Assembly: GCA_041591635.1 (NCBI GenBank)
Contig: JBFHRO010000002.1
Span: 1 to 38,366 of the forward strand
Source: JACKOD01 sp041591635
GTDB taxonomy: Bacteria > Pseudomonadota > Gammaproteobacteria > Pseudomonadales > Oleiphilaceae
Length of the DNA: 38,366 nucleotides
Direction of reading: 5' to 3'
Positions 1-7,730 of the stretch are shown one piece after another (within the stretch, counting starts at the first letter, position 1; the number at the start of each line of letters is the position of its first letter). The notes beneath the pieces were generated by a model. That model did no database searches, was not told the DNA's origin, and saw nothing but the letters and a program-made list of their open reading frames with translations. The position numbers and the translations under genes were made by a program.

Positions 1-383
1 ACATGCACCCCCTTACCCTCAAGGGCGTTAAGATACACGGGCAGCGTAGCCACAAGCGTTTTGCCTTCACCGGTACGCATTTCTGATATACGGCCTTCAT
101 GCAAAGTAACACCACCGATCATCTGCACATCAAAGTGGCGCATCCCCATGGCACGTTTGCCAGCTTCGCGCACTACTGCAAAGGCTTCTGGCAGCAAATC
201 ATCCAACCCTTCACCCTTTGCCAGGCGCTCCCGGAACTCGGTGGTTTTGTGCTTGAGTGCCAGATCATCAAGCGCCGCAAGTGATTCTTCAAACGCATTG
301 ATGCGCGCGACAATCTTGTTCATCCGCTTGAGTTCGCGGCTATTCTTGCTGCCAAAAATCTTTTTAACCAGAGATGAAAACAT
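1..383 (-). CDS. secA: Preprotein translocase ATPase SecA, N-terminal part (cut by window edge)
   Basis: SecA is the ATPase that drives unfolded preproteins through the SecYEG channel. Only the first 127 codons are present; the gene continues beyond base 1. The start is ATG at 383, giving the classic amino terminus MFSSLVKKIFGSKNSR. The N-terminal helical linker region runs through residues 15-80. The Walker A segment MRTGEGKT lies at residues 102-109, with the ATP-binding lysine at position 108 as in E. coli SecA. The gene lies downstream of an M23 peptidase on the same strand, the order known from pseudomonads, and about 300 bases of leader separate them. No SecM-like arrest peptide is recognisable upstream. 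Identity is certain from the motif and the N-terminal sequence. Confidence 0.97.
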   Translation of the reverse strand, partial: MFSSLVKKIFGSKNSRELKRMNKIVARINAFEESLAALDDLALKHKTTEFRERLAKGEGLDDLLPEAFAVVREAGKRAMGMRHFDVQMIGGVTLHEGRISEMRTGEGKTLVATLPVYLNALEGKGVH

Positions 384-690
384 AACACCTGTCTTGCCGA
401 GTCAAATGAATTGTTTAAGCCAGAAAATGTGCCTGTGAGCAGCCGATAAGGCAACCAAACCATAGCGCCCAAAACATGCGTCCGAATATTCCCTGTTATC
501 AAAATAAATCAAGGACTTCGTCTGACCAGCGAATTTAGTCTTCCCTGTATTGGAAATGAAAGGCGACATTCTAACGCTATTTTGAATCAGCGCAAAAGCC
601 AACCCGCAGGAAAAACCGGCCGACACCAGAGCGATCAGCAGAACACACAGGAGCCGAAAGAATAAACTGAGACAGAAAAGTACGAGCCAG
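384..690 (-). other. secA upstream region, no recognised gene
   Basis: These 307 bases separate secA from the M23 peptidase gene. They hold one promoter candidate (568-595) and the terminator-like hairpin next to the M23 stop codon. An open frame at 402-626 (minus) ends 18 bases before the secA start. It has no signal peptide and no recognisable SecM arrest sequence, and its only internal ATG overlaps the predicted -10 box, so I do not call it. I see no RNA gene here. Confidence 0.6.
568..595 (-). promoter_or_regulatory. Candidate sigma-70 promoter for secA
   Basis: Read on the minus strand, the -35 box TTGCGC (590-595) and the -10 box TAGAAT (568-573) are separated by 16 bases. They face secA and leave a leader of roughly 180 bases. 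Box matches are fair but not perfect. No expression evidence can be seen in the sequence. Confidence 0.4.
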
Positions 691-719
691 TCAGCGACTG
701 GCTCGATTAATGTACTTTT
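676..719 (-). terminator. Rho-independent terminator candidate overlapping the M23 peptidase stop codon
   Basis: A perfect 10-bp stem with a 3-base loop lies at 683-705 (CGAGCCAGTC pairs with GACTGGCTCG). It is embraced by a second complementary pair, AAAAGTAC at 676-683 and GTACTTTT at 712-719. The TGA stop of the M23 gene (691-693) sits inside the hairpin, so the last codons are part of the stem. On the minus strand the stem is followed by a short U-rich stretch. The A- and U-flanks could let it work in both directions, but the U tract is short, so termination may be partial. Confidence 0.6.
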
Positions 720-1638
720 CAGGATTGAGCGGTTTCCCTTCCTTTAGCACTTCATAATGAACATGCGGACCGGTAGAGCGACCAGTGCTTCCCATCAAGG
801 CAATGCTCTGCCCCTTTTGAACTATGTCTCCGGTCTTGACCAGCACTTCTTTGCAATGGCCATAACGCGTGACCAAGCCGTCACCGTGATTGATTTCCAC
901 CAGATTGCCGTAACCATTTTTGTCTTCCGACCAGGTTACCACGCCCGACGCCACCGCCACGATTTCCGAGCCTTCCTTCCCGGCAAAATCAACCCCGGCA
1001 TGCCAGGCCCGACGCCCCGTAAACGGATCTGAACGATAACCATACCGGGACGACAACCAACCACCATCACTTAACGGGCTGCCCGACACAATGAGTTGCT
1101 CCCGGATGTTTCGGGTAACAAGAAACTCATTCAGCAGTTCAAGTTGCTGCTCCCGGTCGGTAATCTGTCCTTCAATTTGCTCCAGCAACTCATTGAGATC
1201 CGGCAGCGAATAGGATTCAACAACACCCTCTTCCGGGCCACCCTGCGCGGGCTTGGCGGTAAAATCAAACTCACTTTGCTCAAGTCGCGCCTCCGAGGTG
1301 AGTCGCTGGCCCAAAGCATCCAGTCGCAACAGGCGTGCCTGCATTTCACCCAAACGAAGCGTCAACGCATCGATTTGTTGCTGCGCCTGCACTTTGACTT
1401 CACCGATTTTGGCTTTTTGCTCGGCGAGTTGTTGCTTCCAGTTATTTACGGCTTCTTGCTGCAGAATCACTACGGACGAATCCTGATTCCTTACGTCGTT
1501 GCCTCCAGCCATCAAGCCTGCAACGAACACCAACACGAATGCGAAAACAACTGACAACCCTGCAAATGCCAGCCTAGCGCCCGTCAACGCAAACTGTTTC
1601 GGCTGCCTGTGGTGGCGGCCAACAAATATTATGTTCAT
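691..1638 (-). CDS. Membrane-anchored M23 family metallopeptidase
   Basis: This is a 315-residue protein of the peptidoglycan endopeptidase (LytM/M23) family. It has a short cytoplasmic start, one membrane segment at about residues 24-44, a long glutamine/leucine-rich coiled coil at about 55-180, and a C-terminal M23 domain at about 190-305. The zinc ligands are intact: HAGVD gives H213 and D217, and HVH gives H292 and H294. This suggests an active enzyme rather than an EnvC-type activator, although the coiled coil plus M23 layout is shared with such activators. The open frame extends two codons upstream to a TTG at 1644; I chose the ATG at 1638, and neither start has a strong ribosome binding site. 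It is the counterpart of the pseudomonad M23 gene between the DUF721 gene and secA. Its cell wall role is inferred from family and location. Confidence 0.9.
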   Translation of the reverse strand: MNIIFVGRHHRQPKQFALTGARLAFAGLSVVFAFVLVFVAGLMAGGNDVRNQDSSVVILQQEAVNNWKQQLAEQKAKIGEVKVQAQQQIDALTLRLGEMQARLLRLDALGQRLTSEARLEQSEFDFTAKPAQGGPEEGVVESYSLPDLNELLEQIEGQITDREQQLELLNEFLVTRNIREQLIVSGSPLSDGGWLSSRYGYRSDPFTGRRAWHAGVDFAGKEGSEIVAVASGVVTWSEDKNGYGNLVEINHGDGLVTRYGHCKEVLVKTGDIVQKGQSIALMGSTGRSTGPHVHYEVLKEGKPLNPEKYINRASR

Positions 1639-1764
1639 GTGCAATACAACCCAACCAGAAATGAAATGTGATACTCATACGGCCCATATCAAACTACTTA
1701 GTCAATAACCGCCATTAATCGGATCATTATTTGCTGCAAACGGATTCCACGACCACCAATGTCT

Positions 1765-1770
1765 TATACT
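1765..1770 (+). promoter_or_regulatory. Possible -10 box for dciA
   Basis: TATACT lies 72 bases before the chosen dciA start in the divergent gap between the M23 gene and dciA. No good -35 box stands at the expected distance, so this is a weak call. On the opposite strand a TTGACT faces the M23 gene but has no good -10 partner. Confidence 0.3.
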
Positions 1771-1841
1771 CGATAGCACCGGAGCATACTGCAATCTGTT
1801 ATCGTGATACCTGTCTTTTTTCACACAAGCTTCATGAGTCT

Positions 1842-2291
1842 ATGAAAACACCGCTACTTTCACAAGTTACCGATTTTACCGAACTCACAAAAAGAAAAAC
1901 TTCTATCAATCGTCTATTTCGACAAGCACAGGCAGTCATTCGCCTGGAAGCACTGCTGAACCCCCTGCTACCTGAACTATTGCGGGGCAAATTCAAAGTG
2001 GCAAACATTCAATCAGACGCACTGGTTCTCATCACAGAAAGTGCGGCCTTGGCAACCCGCTTCAGATTCTCTCAAGGCGAAATTCTTGCAATTCTTGCAA
2101 AAACACCGGGGTTTCAACGAATCAAACAGATTAGAGTAAAAATCCGCCCTAATCGCCACTTCCGGCCGAGACAGAAAAAGGCGTTACATATCAGCAGGGA
2201 AAATGCCCAGCTACTGGTAGAAGAAGCTGGGCATACTCAAGACGACAATCTTCGAAAGGTACTGCTAAAACTCGCCTCGCACGCGAACTAA
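1842..2291 (+). CDS. dciA: DciA-type replicative helicase loader (DUF721 family)
   Basis: This 149-residue basic protein matches the DUF721/DciA family. DciA assists loading of the DnaB helicase in bacteria that lack DnaC. The N-terminal part (residues 20-110) shows the family pattern of an amphipathic helix (FRQAQAVIRLEALLNPLLP) followed by a KH-like fold with alternating strands and the stretch ATRFRFSQGEIL. A basic segment follows (RPNRHFRPRQ), and the C-terminus is predicted to be helical. The open frame runs upstream to a TTG at 1731, but the ATG at 1842 gives the normal family start, so the first 37 codons are left out. It is convergent with lpxC, with only 14 bases between the stop codons. 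The same gene lies between lpxC and the M23 gene in pseudomonads. Confidence 0.85.
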   Translation: MKTPLLSQVTDFTELTKRKTSINRLFRQAQAVIRLEALLNPLLPELLRGKFKVANIQSDALVLITESAALATRFRFSQGEILAILAKTPGFQRIKQIRVKIRPNRHFRPRQKKALHISRENAQLLVEEAGHTQDDNLRKVLLKLASHAN

Positions 2292-2305
2292 ACCCATTGC
2301 GGGTA

Positions 2306-3220
2306 TCAGGACACTACCGCGGCCGGCTTCATATAGGAAATGGGAACCATGGCATCATTTTCGAAGGTCTCTACCTCCCAGGCGTCGGTTTGAGCAATCA
2401 ACGCCCGTAACAGTTTGTTATTGAGATCGTGGCCGGACTTATAACCGCGAAACTCGCCAATCAAACTGTTTCCCAGCAAATACAGATCACCGATGGCATC
2501 CAGTATTTTGTGCTTTACAAACTCGTCTTCATAGCGCAATCCGTCTTCATTCAGCACCTTATAATCATCGACCACAATGGCGTTATCGACGCTCCCCCCC
2601 AAGGCCAGGTTCATGGAGCGAAGCTTCTCGATATCACGCATGAAGCCGAAGGTTCTTGCCCGGCTAACTTCCTTGACAAATGAAGTACTCGAAAAATCAA
2701 CGGAGGTCTCTTTGGTTCGCCCCTGAAACACCGGGTGATCAAACTCGATTTCAAACCCCACCTTGAAGCCCTCAAATGGCAAAAAGGTTGCGCGCTTGTC
2801 GCCGTCTTGCACCGTAATTTCTTTCTTTATCCGTATAAATTTCTTTGCTGCATCCTGCTCCCGAATGCCTGCCGACTGGATAAGAAAGACAAAGGGCCCC
2901 GCACTTCCATCCATGATGGGCACTTCTTCCGAACTGAGCTCGACAAAACAATTATCAATGCCCAACCCGGCCATGGCGGACAACAGGTGCTCCACCGTCG
3001 ACACCTTCACCTTGCCTTTCACCAGTGTCGTCGACAACATCGTCTCACCGACATTCTCGGCCCTGGCCGGAATGCTCACGTGAGGCTCAAGATCGGTACG
3101 GATAAATACGATGCCAGTGTCGACGGCGGCGGGCCTGAGCGTAAGATAAACTTTCTTGCCGGAGTGCAGGCCAACGCCCGTCGCACGAATCGTATTTTTC
3201 AAAGTCCGCTGTTTGATCAT
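2306..3220 (-). CDS. lpxC: UDP-3-O-acyl-N-acetylglucosamine deacetylase LpxC
   Basis: LpxC is the zinc enzyme that removes the N-acetyl group from UDP-3-O-acyl-GlcNAc, the committed step of lipid A synthesis in the cytoplasm. The protein is 304 residues (305 in E. coli). The start at 3220 gives MIKQRTLKNTI, nearly identical to the usual family start; the open frame extends 20 codons further upstream, but that part is not conserved in character. Zinc ligands H78 (in STVEH), H237 and D241 (in KHKILD) are present, as is catalytic H264 (in GHDLNN). The C-terminus ends in small nonpolar residues (PAAVVS), loosely like the tail that FtsH recognises on the E. coli enzyme; whether it acts as a degron is unknown. 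It follows ftsZ at the end of the dcw cluster and has its own promoter candidate. Confidence 0.98.
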   Translation of the reverse strand: MIKQRTLKNTIRATGVGLHSGKKVYLTLRPAAVDTGIVFIRTDLEPHVSIPARAENVGETMLSTTLVKGKVKVSTVEHLLSAMAGLGIDNCFVELSSEEVPIMDGSAGPFVFLIQSAGIREQDAAKKFIRIKKEITVQDGDKRATFLPFEGFKVGFEIEFDHPVFQGRTKETSVDFSSTSFVKEVSRARTFGFMRDIEKLRSMNLALGGSVDNAIVVDDYKVLNEDGLRYEDEFVKHKILDAIGDLYLLGNSLIGEFRGYKSGHDLNNKLLRALIAQTDAWEVETFENDAMVPISYMKPAAVVS

Positions 3221-3311
3221 AGGGTTACTGACGCCTTGTGTGAGATTCATTCTGATCCTTTTCAGCCAATACCATGCCACGCCTCGACAGATCTGACTAA
3301 AATTTGGCCAG

Positions 3312-3341
3312 ATAATATCAGAAAGCCCCTAAACACTCCAA
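3312..3341 (-). promoter_or_regulatory. Candidate sigma-70 promoter for lpxC
   Basis: On the minus strand, TTGGAG (3336-3341) and TATTAT (3312-3317) stand 18 bases apart, just after the ftsZ stop. They lie about 90 bases before the lpxC start. This would let lpxC be expressed separately from the division genes, as is known for lpxC in other gammaproteobacteria. Confidence 0.55.
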
Positions 3342-3366
3342 CAGCAATTACCATTACCCGGCGCGG

Positions 3367-4539
3367 TTAATCTGCCTGTCGCCGCAAAAAGGCGGGGATA
3401 TCCAGGTAGTCCACACTGCTGTTGGTGTTATTGATGATTCGCGTCTCCGGTGCAGCTGCCGCGTTTCCGCTTGAGCTAACCGCCGCTCTTTTACGCATCA
3501 CCGCAGGGCGCTCAAGCTGGTTGTAGTCTGTTTTTCCATCCAGTGCGCGCGTATTGTCGACAACCTTTACGGGTTTTTCGATGCACTGGCCCAGTCCGGT
3601 CGCCACTACCGTCACCTTAAGCTCATCGGTCATTTCCGGGTCGATCGCAGTACCGACAACCACGGTTGCCGAATCAGCGGCAATTTCTTCAACTATCGCC
3701 CCGATCTCGGAGAACTCACCAAGATTTAGATTTGGCCCGGAGGTTATGTTGATCAAAATGCCACGTGCACCCTGCAAGTTGATATCTTCGAGCAACGGAC
3801 TGCGAATCGCCATTTCTGCTGCCTCGCGAGCACGGTTCTCGCCTCGAGAAATACCACTGCCCATCATGGCCATGCCCATTTCCGACATTACAGTCTTCAC
3901 ATCCGCAAAGTCGACGTTGATCATACCCGGACGCATGATGAGATCGGCAATGCCCTGTACCGCTCCGAGCAGAACATCGTTGGCAGAACTGAATGCATCC
4001 AGCAGCGTGGTATTCTTTCCCAGCACCGAAAGGAGTTTTTCGTTAGGGATAGTTATAAGCGAATCAACATTGCGTGCCAGTTCCGCAAGGCCGGCCTCAG
4101 CCACCTTCATGCGCTTGCCGCCTTCAAACGGGAAAGGCTTGGTTACTACCGCCACCGTCAATATGCCCAGGTCACGTGCCACTTCCGCAACAACAGGTGC
4201 TCCACCCGTACCGGTTCCACCACCCATGCCCGCGGTGATAAAAACCATATCGGCGCCCTTGAGCGCTTCGGCAATACGCTCGCGATCTTCGAGTGCTGCC
4301 TGACGCCCTACTTCAGGATTCGCTCCGGCGCCAAGCCCCTTGGTGATATTGCCCCCGAGCTGGATGACGGTTTTTCCGCTGAGTTCCTTCAGCGCTTGCG
4401 CATCGGTATTGGCACAAATGAATTCGACCCCTTCAATATGATTGGCCAACATGTGACGTACGGCATTGCCGCCACCACCACCAACGCCAACGACCTTGAT
4501 TACTGCATTCTGTGATGAGTTTTCTACAAGCTCAAACAT
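3367..4539 (-). CDS. ftsZ: Cell division GTPase FtsZ
   Basis: FtsZ is the tubulin-like GTPase that polymerises into the Z ring at midcell. The protein is 390 residues. The glycine-rich nucleotide loop follows VVGVGGGGGNAV near residues 16-27. The tubulin signature GGGTGTG lies at 106-112. The T7 synergy loop NVDFAD lies at 208-213, with the acidic residues needed for GTP hydrolysis. The core is followed by a linker of about 60 residues rich in Ala, Ser and Asn. The C-terminal peptide (residues 376-390, with DIPAFLRRQAD) is the usual docking site for FtsA and ZipA. A strong AAGGAG ribosome binding site precedes the ATG. ftsA lies 53 bases upstream. Confidence 0.99.
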   Translation of the reverse strand: MFELVENSSQNAVIKVVGVGGGGGNAVRHMLANHIEGVEFICANTDAQALKELSGKTVIQLGGNITKGLGAGANPEVGRQAALEDRERIAEALKGADMVFITAGMGGGTGTGGAPVVAEVARDLGILTVAVVTKPFPFEGGKRMKVAEAGLAELARNVDSLITIPNEKLLSVLGKNTTLLDAFSSANDVLLGAVQGIADLIMRPGMINVDFADVKTVMSEMGMAMMGSGISRGENRAREAAEMAIRSPLLEDINLQGARGILINITSGPNLNLGEFSEIGAIVEEIAADSATVVVGTAIDPEMTDELKVTVVATGLGQCIEKPVKVVDNTRALDGKTDYNQLERPAVMRKRAAVSSSGNAAAAPETRIINNTNSSVDYLDIPAFLRRQAD

Positions 4540-4592
4540 CGCACACTTCTCCTTCTTGTAGTTTTTAAGTCAATTGTTCTTGGTACCTGATT

Positions 4593-5828
4593 CTAGAAAT
4601 TTCCGGCAACCCAGTTTTTCAGTCGCTCAAAAAGACTGACATTCGGTGCCTGCTTTACTGCTGGAGCACGCCCTTGCTCCTGTCTCTGGGTCCCATACAT
4701 CAACAAACCGACGCCGGTCGAATACATGGGATTGTTCACAACGTCCACCAACCCGGAAACGCCACTGGGTGACGCCAATCGGACTGGCATATGAAATATT
4801 TCTTCGGCCAATTCCACGGCACCTTCCATCCGTGAAGTTCCACCGGTAAGCACAATACCGGCCGCAACCAGCTCCTCGTAACCACTGCGGCGCAGCTCGC
4901 TCTGGATCAGCGTAAAGAGCTCTTCGTACCTTGGCTCCACCACTTCTGCCAGCGTCTGACGTGACAAGTCGCGGGATGGCCGGTCACCCACACTGGGTAC
5001 CTTTATCGTTTCATCGGCGCCTGCCAGCTGAGTCAATGCGCAGGCATAGCGAATCTTGATTTCCTCGGCGTTCTGGGTCGGGGTGCGCAAGGCCATGGCA
5101 ATATCGTTGGTCACCTGATCCCCGGCAATGGGAATAACCGCCGTATGACGAATCGAGCCGCCCGTCCAGATGGCGATATCTGTGGTTCCCCCGCCAATAT
5201 CCACTACACAAACGCCCAGTTCTTTCTCATCTTCGGTCAGTACCGCATAGCTTGATGCCAACTGCTCGAGAATGATGTCGTCCACTTCGAGATTGCAGCG
5301 CTTAACACACTTCTCAATGTTCTGTGCAGCATTCACGGCGCAGGTTACCAAATGTACTTTGGCCTCCAGCCTCACACCTGACATTCCCAAAGGCTCTTTG
5401 ATGCCCTCCTGGTTATCGATCACATATTCCTGTGGCAAGATGTGCAATATCTTCTGATCCGCCGGAATGGCGACGGCTTGCGCGGCATCAATCACCCGCT
5501 CAATGTCGGCCTGCGTTACCTCCCGCTCACGTACAGCAACAATACCGTGGGAATTGAGGCTGCGAACATGGCTGCCTGCAATTCCGGCGTATACCGAGTG
5601 AATCTCGCATCCTGCCATTAATTCGGCTTCTTCCACCGCACGCTGTATGGCCTGGACGGTGGTTTCAATGTTTACCACGACACCGCGCTTCAAGCCCCGA
5701 GAAGGATGCGAGCCAACGCCGATGATTTCGACCGTACCGTCGTCCGCCTTTTTGCCCACAATTGCTACAATCTTGGATGTTCCGATATCCAATCCAACTA
5801 CCAACTTGTCGTTTGTTAACCCTGGCAT
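4593..5828 (-). CDS. ftsA: Cell division protein FtsA, actin-like membrane tether of FtsZ
   Basis: FtsA is the actin-fold ATPase that ties FtsZ filaments to the inner membrane and signals to the septal synthase. The protein is 411 residues, close to the usual 420. The phosphate-1 motif GLDIGTSKIVAIVG is at residues 12-25, and the second phosphate motif VVDIGGGTTDIAI follows near residue 210. The adenosine motif is represented by GIVLTGGTSRMEG near residue 330. The SHS2-like 1C domain occupies about residues 85-165. The last residues (SLFERLKNWVAGNF) form the amphipathic membrane-targeting helix expected for FtsA. It lies between ftsQ (72-base gap) and ftsZ (53-base gap). Confidence 0.98.
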   Translation of the reverse strand: MPGLTNDKLVVGLDIGTSKIVAIVGKKADDGTVEIIGVGSHPSRGLKRGVVVNIETTVQAIQRAVEEAELMAGCEIHSVYAGIAGSHVRSLNSHGIVAVREREVTQADIERVIDAAQAVAIPADQKILHILPQEYVIDNQEGIKEPLGMSGVRLEAKVHLVTCAVNAAQNIEKCVKRCNLEVDDIILEQLASSYAVLTEDEKELGVCVVDIGGGTTDIAIWTGGSIRHTAVIPIAGDQVTNDIAMALRTPTQNAEEIKIRYACALTQLAGADETIKVPSVGDRPSRDLSRQTLAEVVEPRYEELFTLIQSELRRSGYEELVAAGIVLTGGTSRMEGAVELAEEIFHMPVRLASPSGVSGLVDVVNNPMYSTGVGLLMYGTQRQEQGRAPAVKQAPNVSLFERLKNWVAGNF

Positions 5829-5900
5829 TCCCGGTCTACCTTTTTTGCGTGCCTGTTGATGCCTGCACGATTCAATCTCACATTATCAGCGTTCACTGTT

Positions 5901-6764
5901 CTAGCTGCGTTTGGCGCCCGATTCTCGAACCTTGCCATCTTCAATGGCATCAGCTTTCCAGCGAACAGCAACCCCGTTGGTGTAGCGAACATCTACTTGA
6001 GCAATACGTTCAACTTTTTCAAAAAGCGCTTTTTCGTAGGCTTTGACAAATCGACCCAAACGCTCGTCGACCTGCTCTCTGCCAAGTCTCACCAGCACCT
6101 GGTTCTCAAGCACCAGATTCCATGCCCCGCGGGCTTCCAGTTCCACCCCGCGAAGCACTATTTCTTTCGTGATCAACCGCTCGTGCCAGCCAGCAAACTG
6201 GCTTAATACCTGAACGGCCTCACTGTCTGGCCCGCGTAAATCGGCGAAATCTTCAAACGCCTGCATTGATGCCGGGGTAAAGATCTCACCCCACACATTC
6301 AGTAAGCGCTCGCCATTCCAGCGCGCCGCAGGCTGCTGCTCCCCTACCTGCACAACCAGCCGGTCAGGCCAGACTCGCTGCACCGATGCGCTGTACACCC
6401 AGGGCACGGCTTCAGCAGTTGCTTTTACCTGCTCGAGGTCGGTCGCAAGAAAACTCTTGCCGACAAAAGAGCGCAACTGATCTTCCAGCTGCTCTGCCTG
6501 CAAGTACCGAAAGGCTCCCCGAACCTCTACCAGTGCTACAGGACGGTCAAACCGGCTGACCAGAGGGTCCAGCCCAAACGCAACGCCCAGCAGCACTACT
6601 GCAGCAAAAAAAACACCCGCGACCTTGGGCCAGGGAACCACCACCGCAGGCAGATCAAGCTTGAAGCGCTGGCCCCGCCTTGGGCTCTCTGGCACAGGCT
6701 TGCGACTGGTAGCGCCCGACTTGCGCACGGCAGCGGCGGTCGGTTTCTTCCCTTTAAACGGCAT
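5901..6764 (-). CDS. ftsQ: Cell division protein FtsQ
   Basis: FtsQ is the bitopic inner membrane scaffold that bridges early and late divisome proteins through FtsB/FtsL. The protein is 287 residues. It has a basic proline-containing cytoplasmic tail (1-40), one transmembrane segment at about residues 44-66, and a POTRA domain starting near residue 76 (VALVEVRGAFRYLQAEQL). The following beta domain contains VWPDRLVVQVGEQQPAARWNGE, which is typical of the family. The C-terminus is rich in charged residues. The start ATG at 6764 overlaps the end of ddl by 11 bases, which suggests translational coupling. Confidence 0.95.
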   Translation of the reverse strand: MPFKGKKPTAAAVRKSGATSRKPVPESPRRGQRFKLDLPAVVVPWPKVAGVFFAAVVLLGVAFGLDPLVSRFDRPVALVEVRGAFRYLQAEQLEDQLRSFVGKSFLATDLEQVKATAEAVPWVYSASVQRVWPDRLVVQVGEQQPAARWNGERLLNVWGEIFTPASMQAFEDFADLRGPDSEAVQVLSQFAGWHERLITKEIVLRGVELEARGAWNLVLENQVLVRLGREQVDERLGRFVKAYEKALFEKVERIAQVDVRYTNGVAVRWKADAIEDGKVRESGAKRS

Positions 6765-7728
6765 GGTGCTGCTCCAGGCTGGCTTCCATAATGCCTACCA
6801 CCAGGGCTTCAAAACTCAAGCCGGCGGCTTTGGCAGCCATGGGAACCAGACTGTGATCGGTCATTCCAGGTACCGTGTTGGCTTCAAGCAGCCAGAATTT
6901 TCCATCCTGATCCTGCATCACATCAATTCTTCCCCAACCTTTGCAGCCCAATACGTTAAAGGCGTCCAGGGCCAGGGACTGAATCTCTTTTTCGCGCTCG
7001 TGCGACAAACCGCAGGGCATAAGGTACTGCGTTGTATTGGAAATATACTTGGCGTCGTAATCGTAAAATCCGTGGTCGGTGCGCAGACCTATCACCGGCA
7101 ACGCCTTTTTGCCCAAAACAGCAACGGTGAATTCGGGGCCGTTAACCCACTGCTCAATCAATACCAGGCTGTCATGAGCCAACGCCTGACGGGCCGCGCC
7201 CTTAAGCTCTGCCAGACTGTTAACCTTATAAACACCAATGCTGGAGCCTTCATGGGCGGCCTTTACCATCAAAGGCAAACCCAGCTCTGCTACGATCTGA
7301 TCAAGGCGCTCGTCAAGATTGCTCTGCGTGTTTACAAAACGAAATTCCGGTGTTGCCAAACCGCAGCTTTTCCACAGTTGCTTGGTTCGCAATTTATCCA
7401 TGGCCAACGCAGAGGCCAGGACTCCACTGCCGGTATAAGGTATCCCCAGGCTTTCCAGCATACCCTGCAAAGTGCCATCCTCACCGCCACGGCCATGCAT
7501 GGCGATAAACACGTTATCCCACTGTGCTGGCGCAGTGACCAGAAACGACCAATCGCGCCCATTCACTTCCATACCGGTGGCATGGATGCCGGCTGCAGAC
7601 AAGGCGGCGGTTACTGCCTGCCCGCTTTTCACTGAAACATCACGCTCGGCTGACGCACCACCGTAAAGGACCAAGGTTCTGCCCAAACGCTCAACTTGCT
7701 CTGACGAGGCTTTCCATACCGCACTCAT
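6754..7728 (-). CDS. ddl: D-alanine--D-alanine ligase
   Basis: Ddl is the ATP-grasp enzyme that joins two D-alanines into the dipeptide used by MurF. The 324-residue protein shows the family start LYGGASAERDVSVKSG at about residues 21-36. It also has the ATP-grasp core with VKAAHEGSSIGVYKV, and the C-terminal metal and product loop ANTVPGMTDHSLVP, which carries the Asn and Ser/Leu residues typical of a D-Ala-D-Ala rather than D-Ala-D-Lac ligase. It corresponds to the dcw-linked DdlB of E. coli. Its stop overlaps the ftsQ start by 11 bases, and murC ends 2 bases upstream of its start. Only one copy can be judged here, so the A or B paralogue letter is left off. Confidence 0.97.
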   Translation of the reverse strand: MSAVWKASSEQVERLGRTLVLYGGASAERDVSVKSGQAVTAALSAAGIHATGMEVNGRDWSFLVTAPAQWDNVFIAMHGRGGEDGTLQGMLESLGIPYTGSGVLASALAMDKLRTKQLWKSCGLATPEFRFVNTQSNLDERLDQIVAELGLPLMVKAAHEGSSIGVYKVNSLAELKGAARQALAHDSLVLIEQWVNGPEFTVAVLGKKALPVIGLRTDHGFYDYDAKYISNTTQYLMPCGLSHEREKEIQSLALDAFNVLGCKGWGRIDVMQDQDGKFWLLEANTVPGMTDHSLVPMAAKAAGLSFEALVVGIMEASLEQHHAV

Positions 7729-7730
7729 GC

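Noticed and set aside
402..626. Open frame of 74 codons just upstream of secA as a SecM-like or other regulatory leader peptide
   Set aside because: It has no signal peptide and no known arrest motif. It starts at a GTG with no good ribosome site, and the predicted promoter -10 lies inside the frame.
1731..1841. Upstream extension of dciA to a TTG start
   Set aside because: The added 37 residues do not resemble the family, and the region contains the promoter candidate.
2735..3370. 211-codon plus-strand frame opposite lpxC
   Set aside because: It is antisense to lpxC and the ftsZ-lpxC gap, with no recognisable family and no ribosome site.
3554..4303. 249-codon plus-strand frame opposite ftsZ
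   Set aside because: It is Ser/Pro/Thr-rich low-complexity translation mirroring the ftsZ codons, so it is an antisense shadow.
6625..7635. 336-codon plus-strand frame opposite ddl
   Set aside because: It runs antisense to a certain ddl gene with all catalytic motifs. Long antisense frames are common in GC-moderate genes, and this one shows no domain features.
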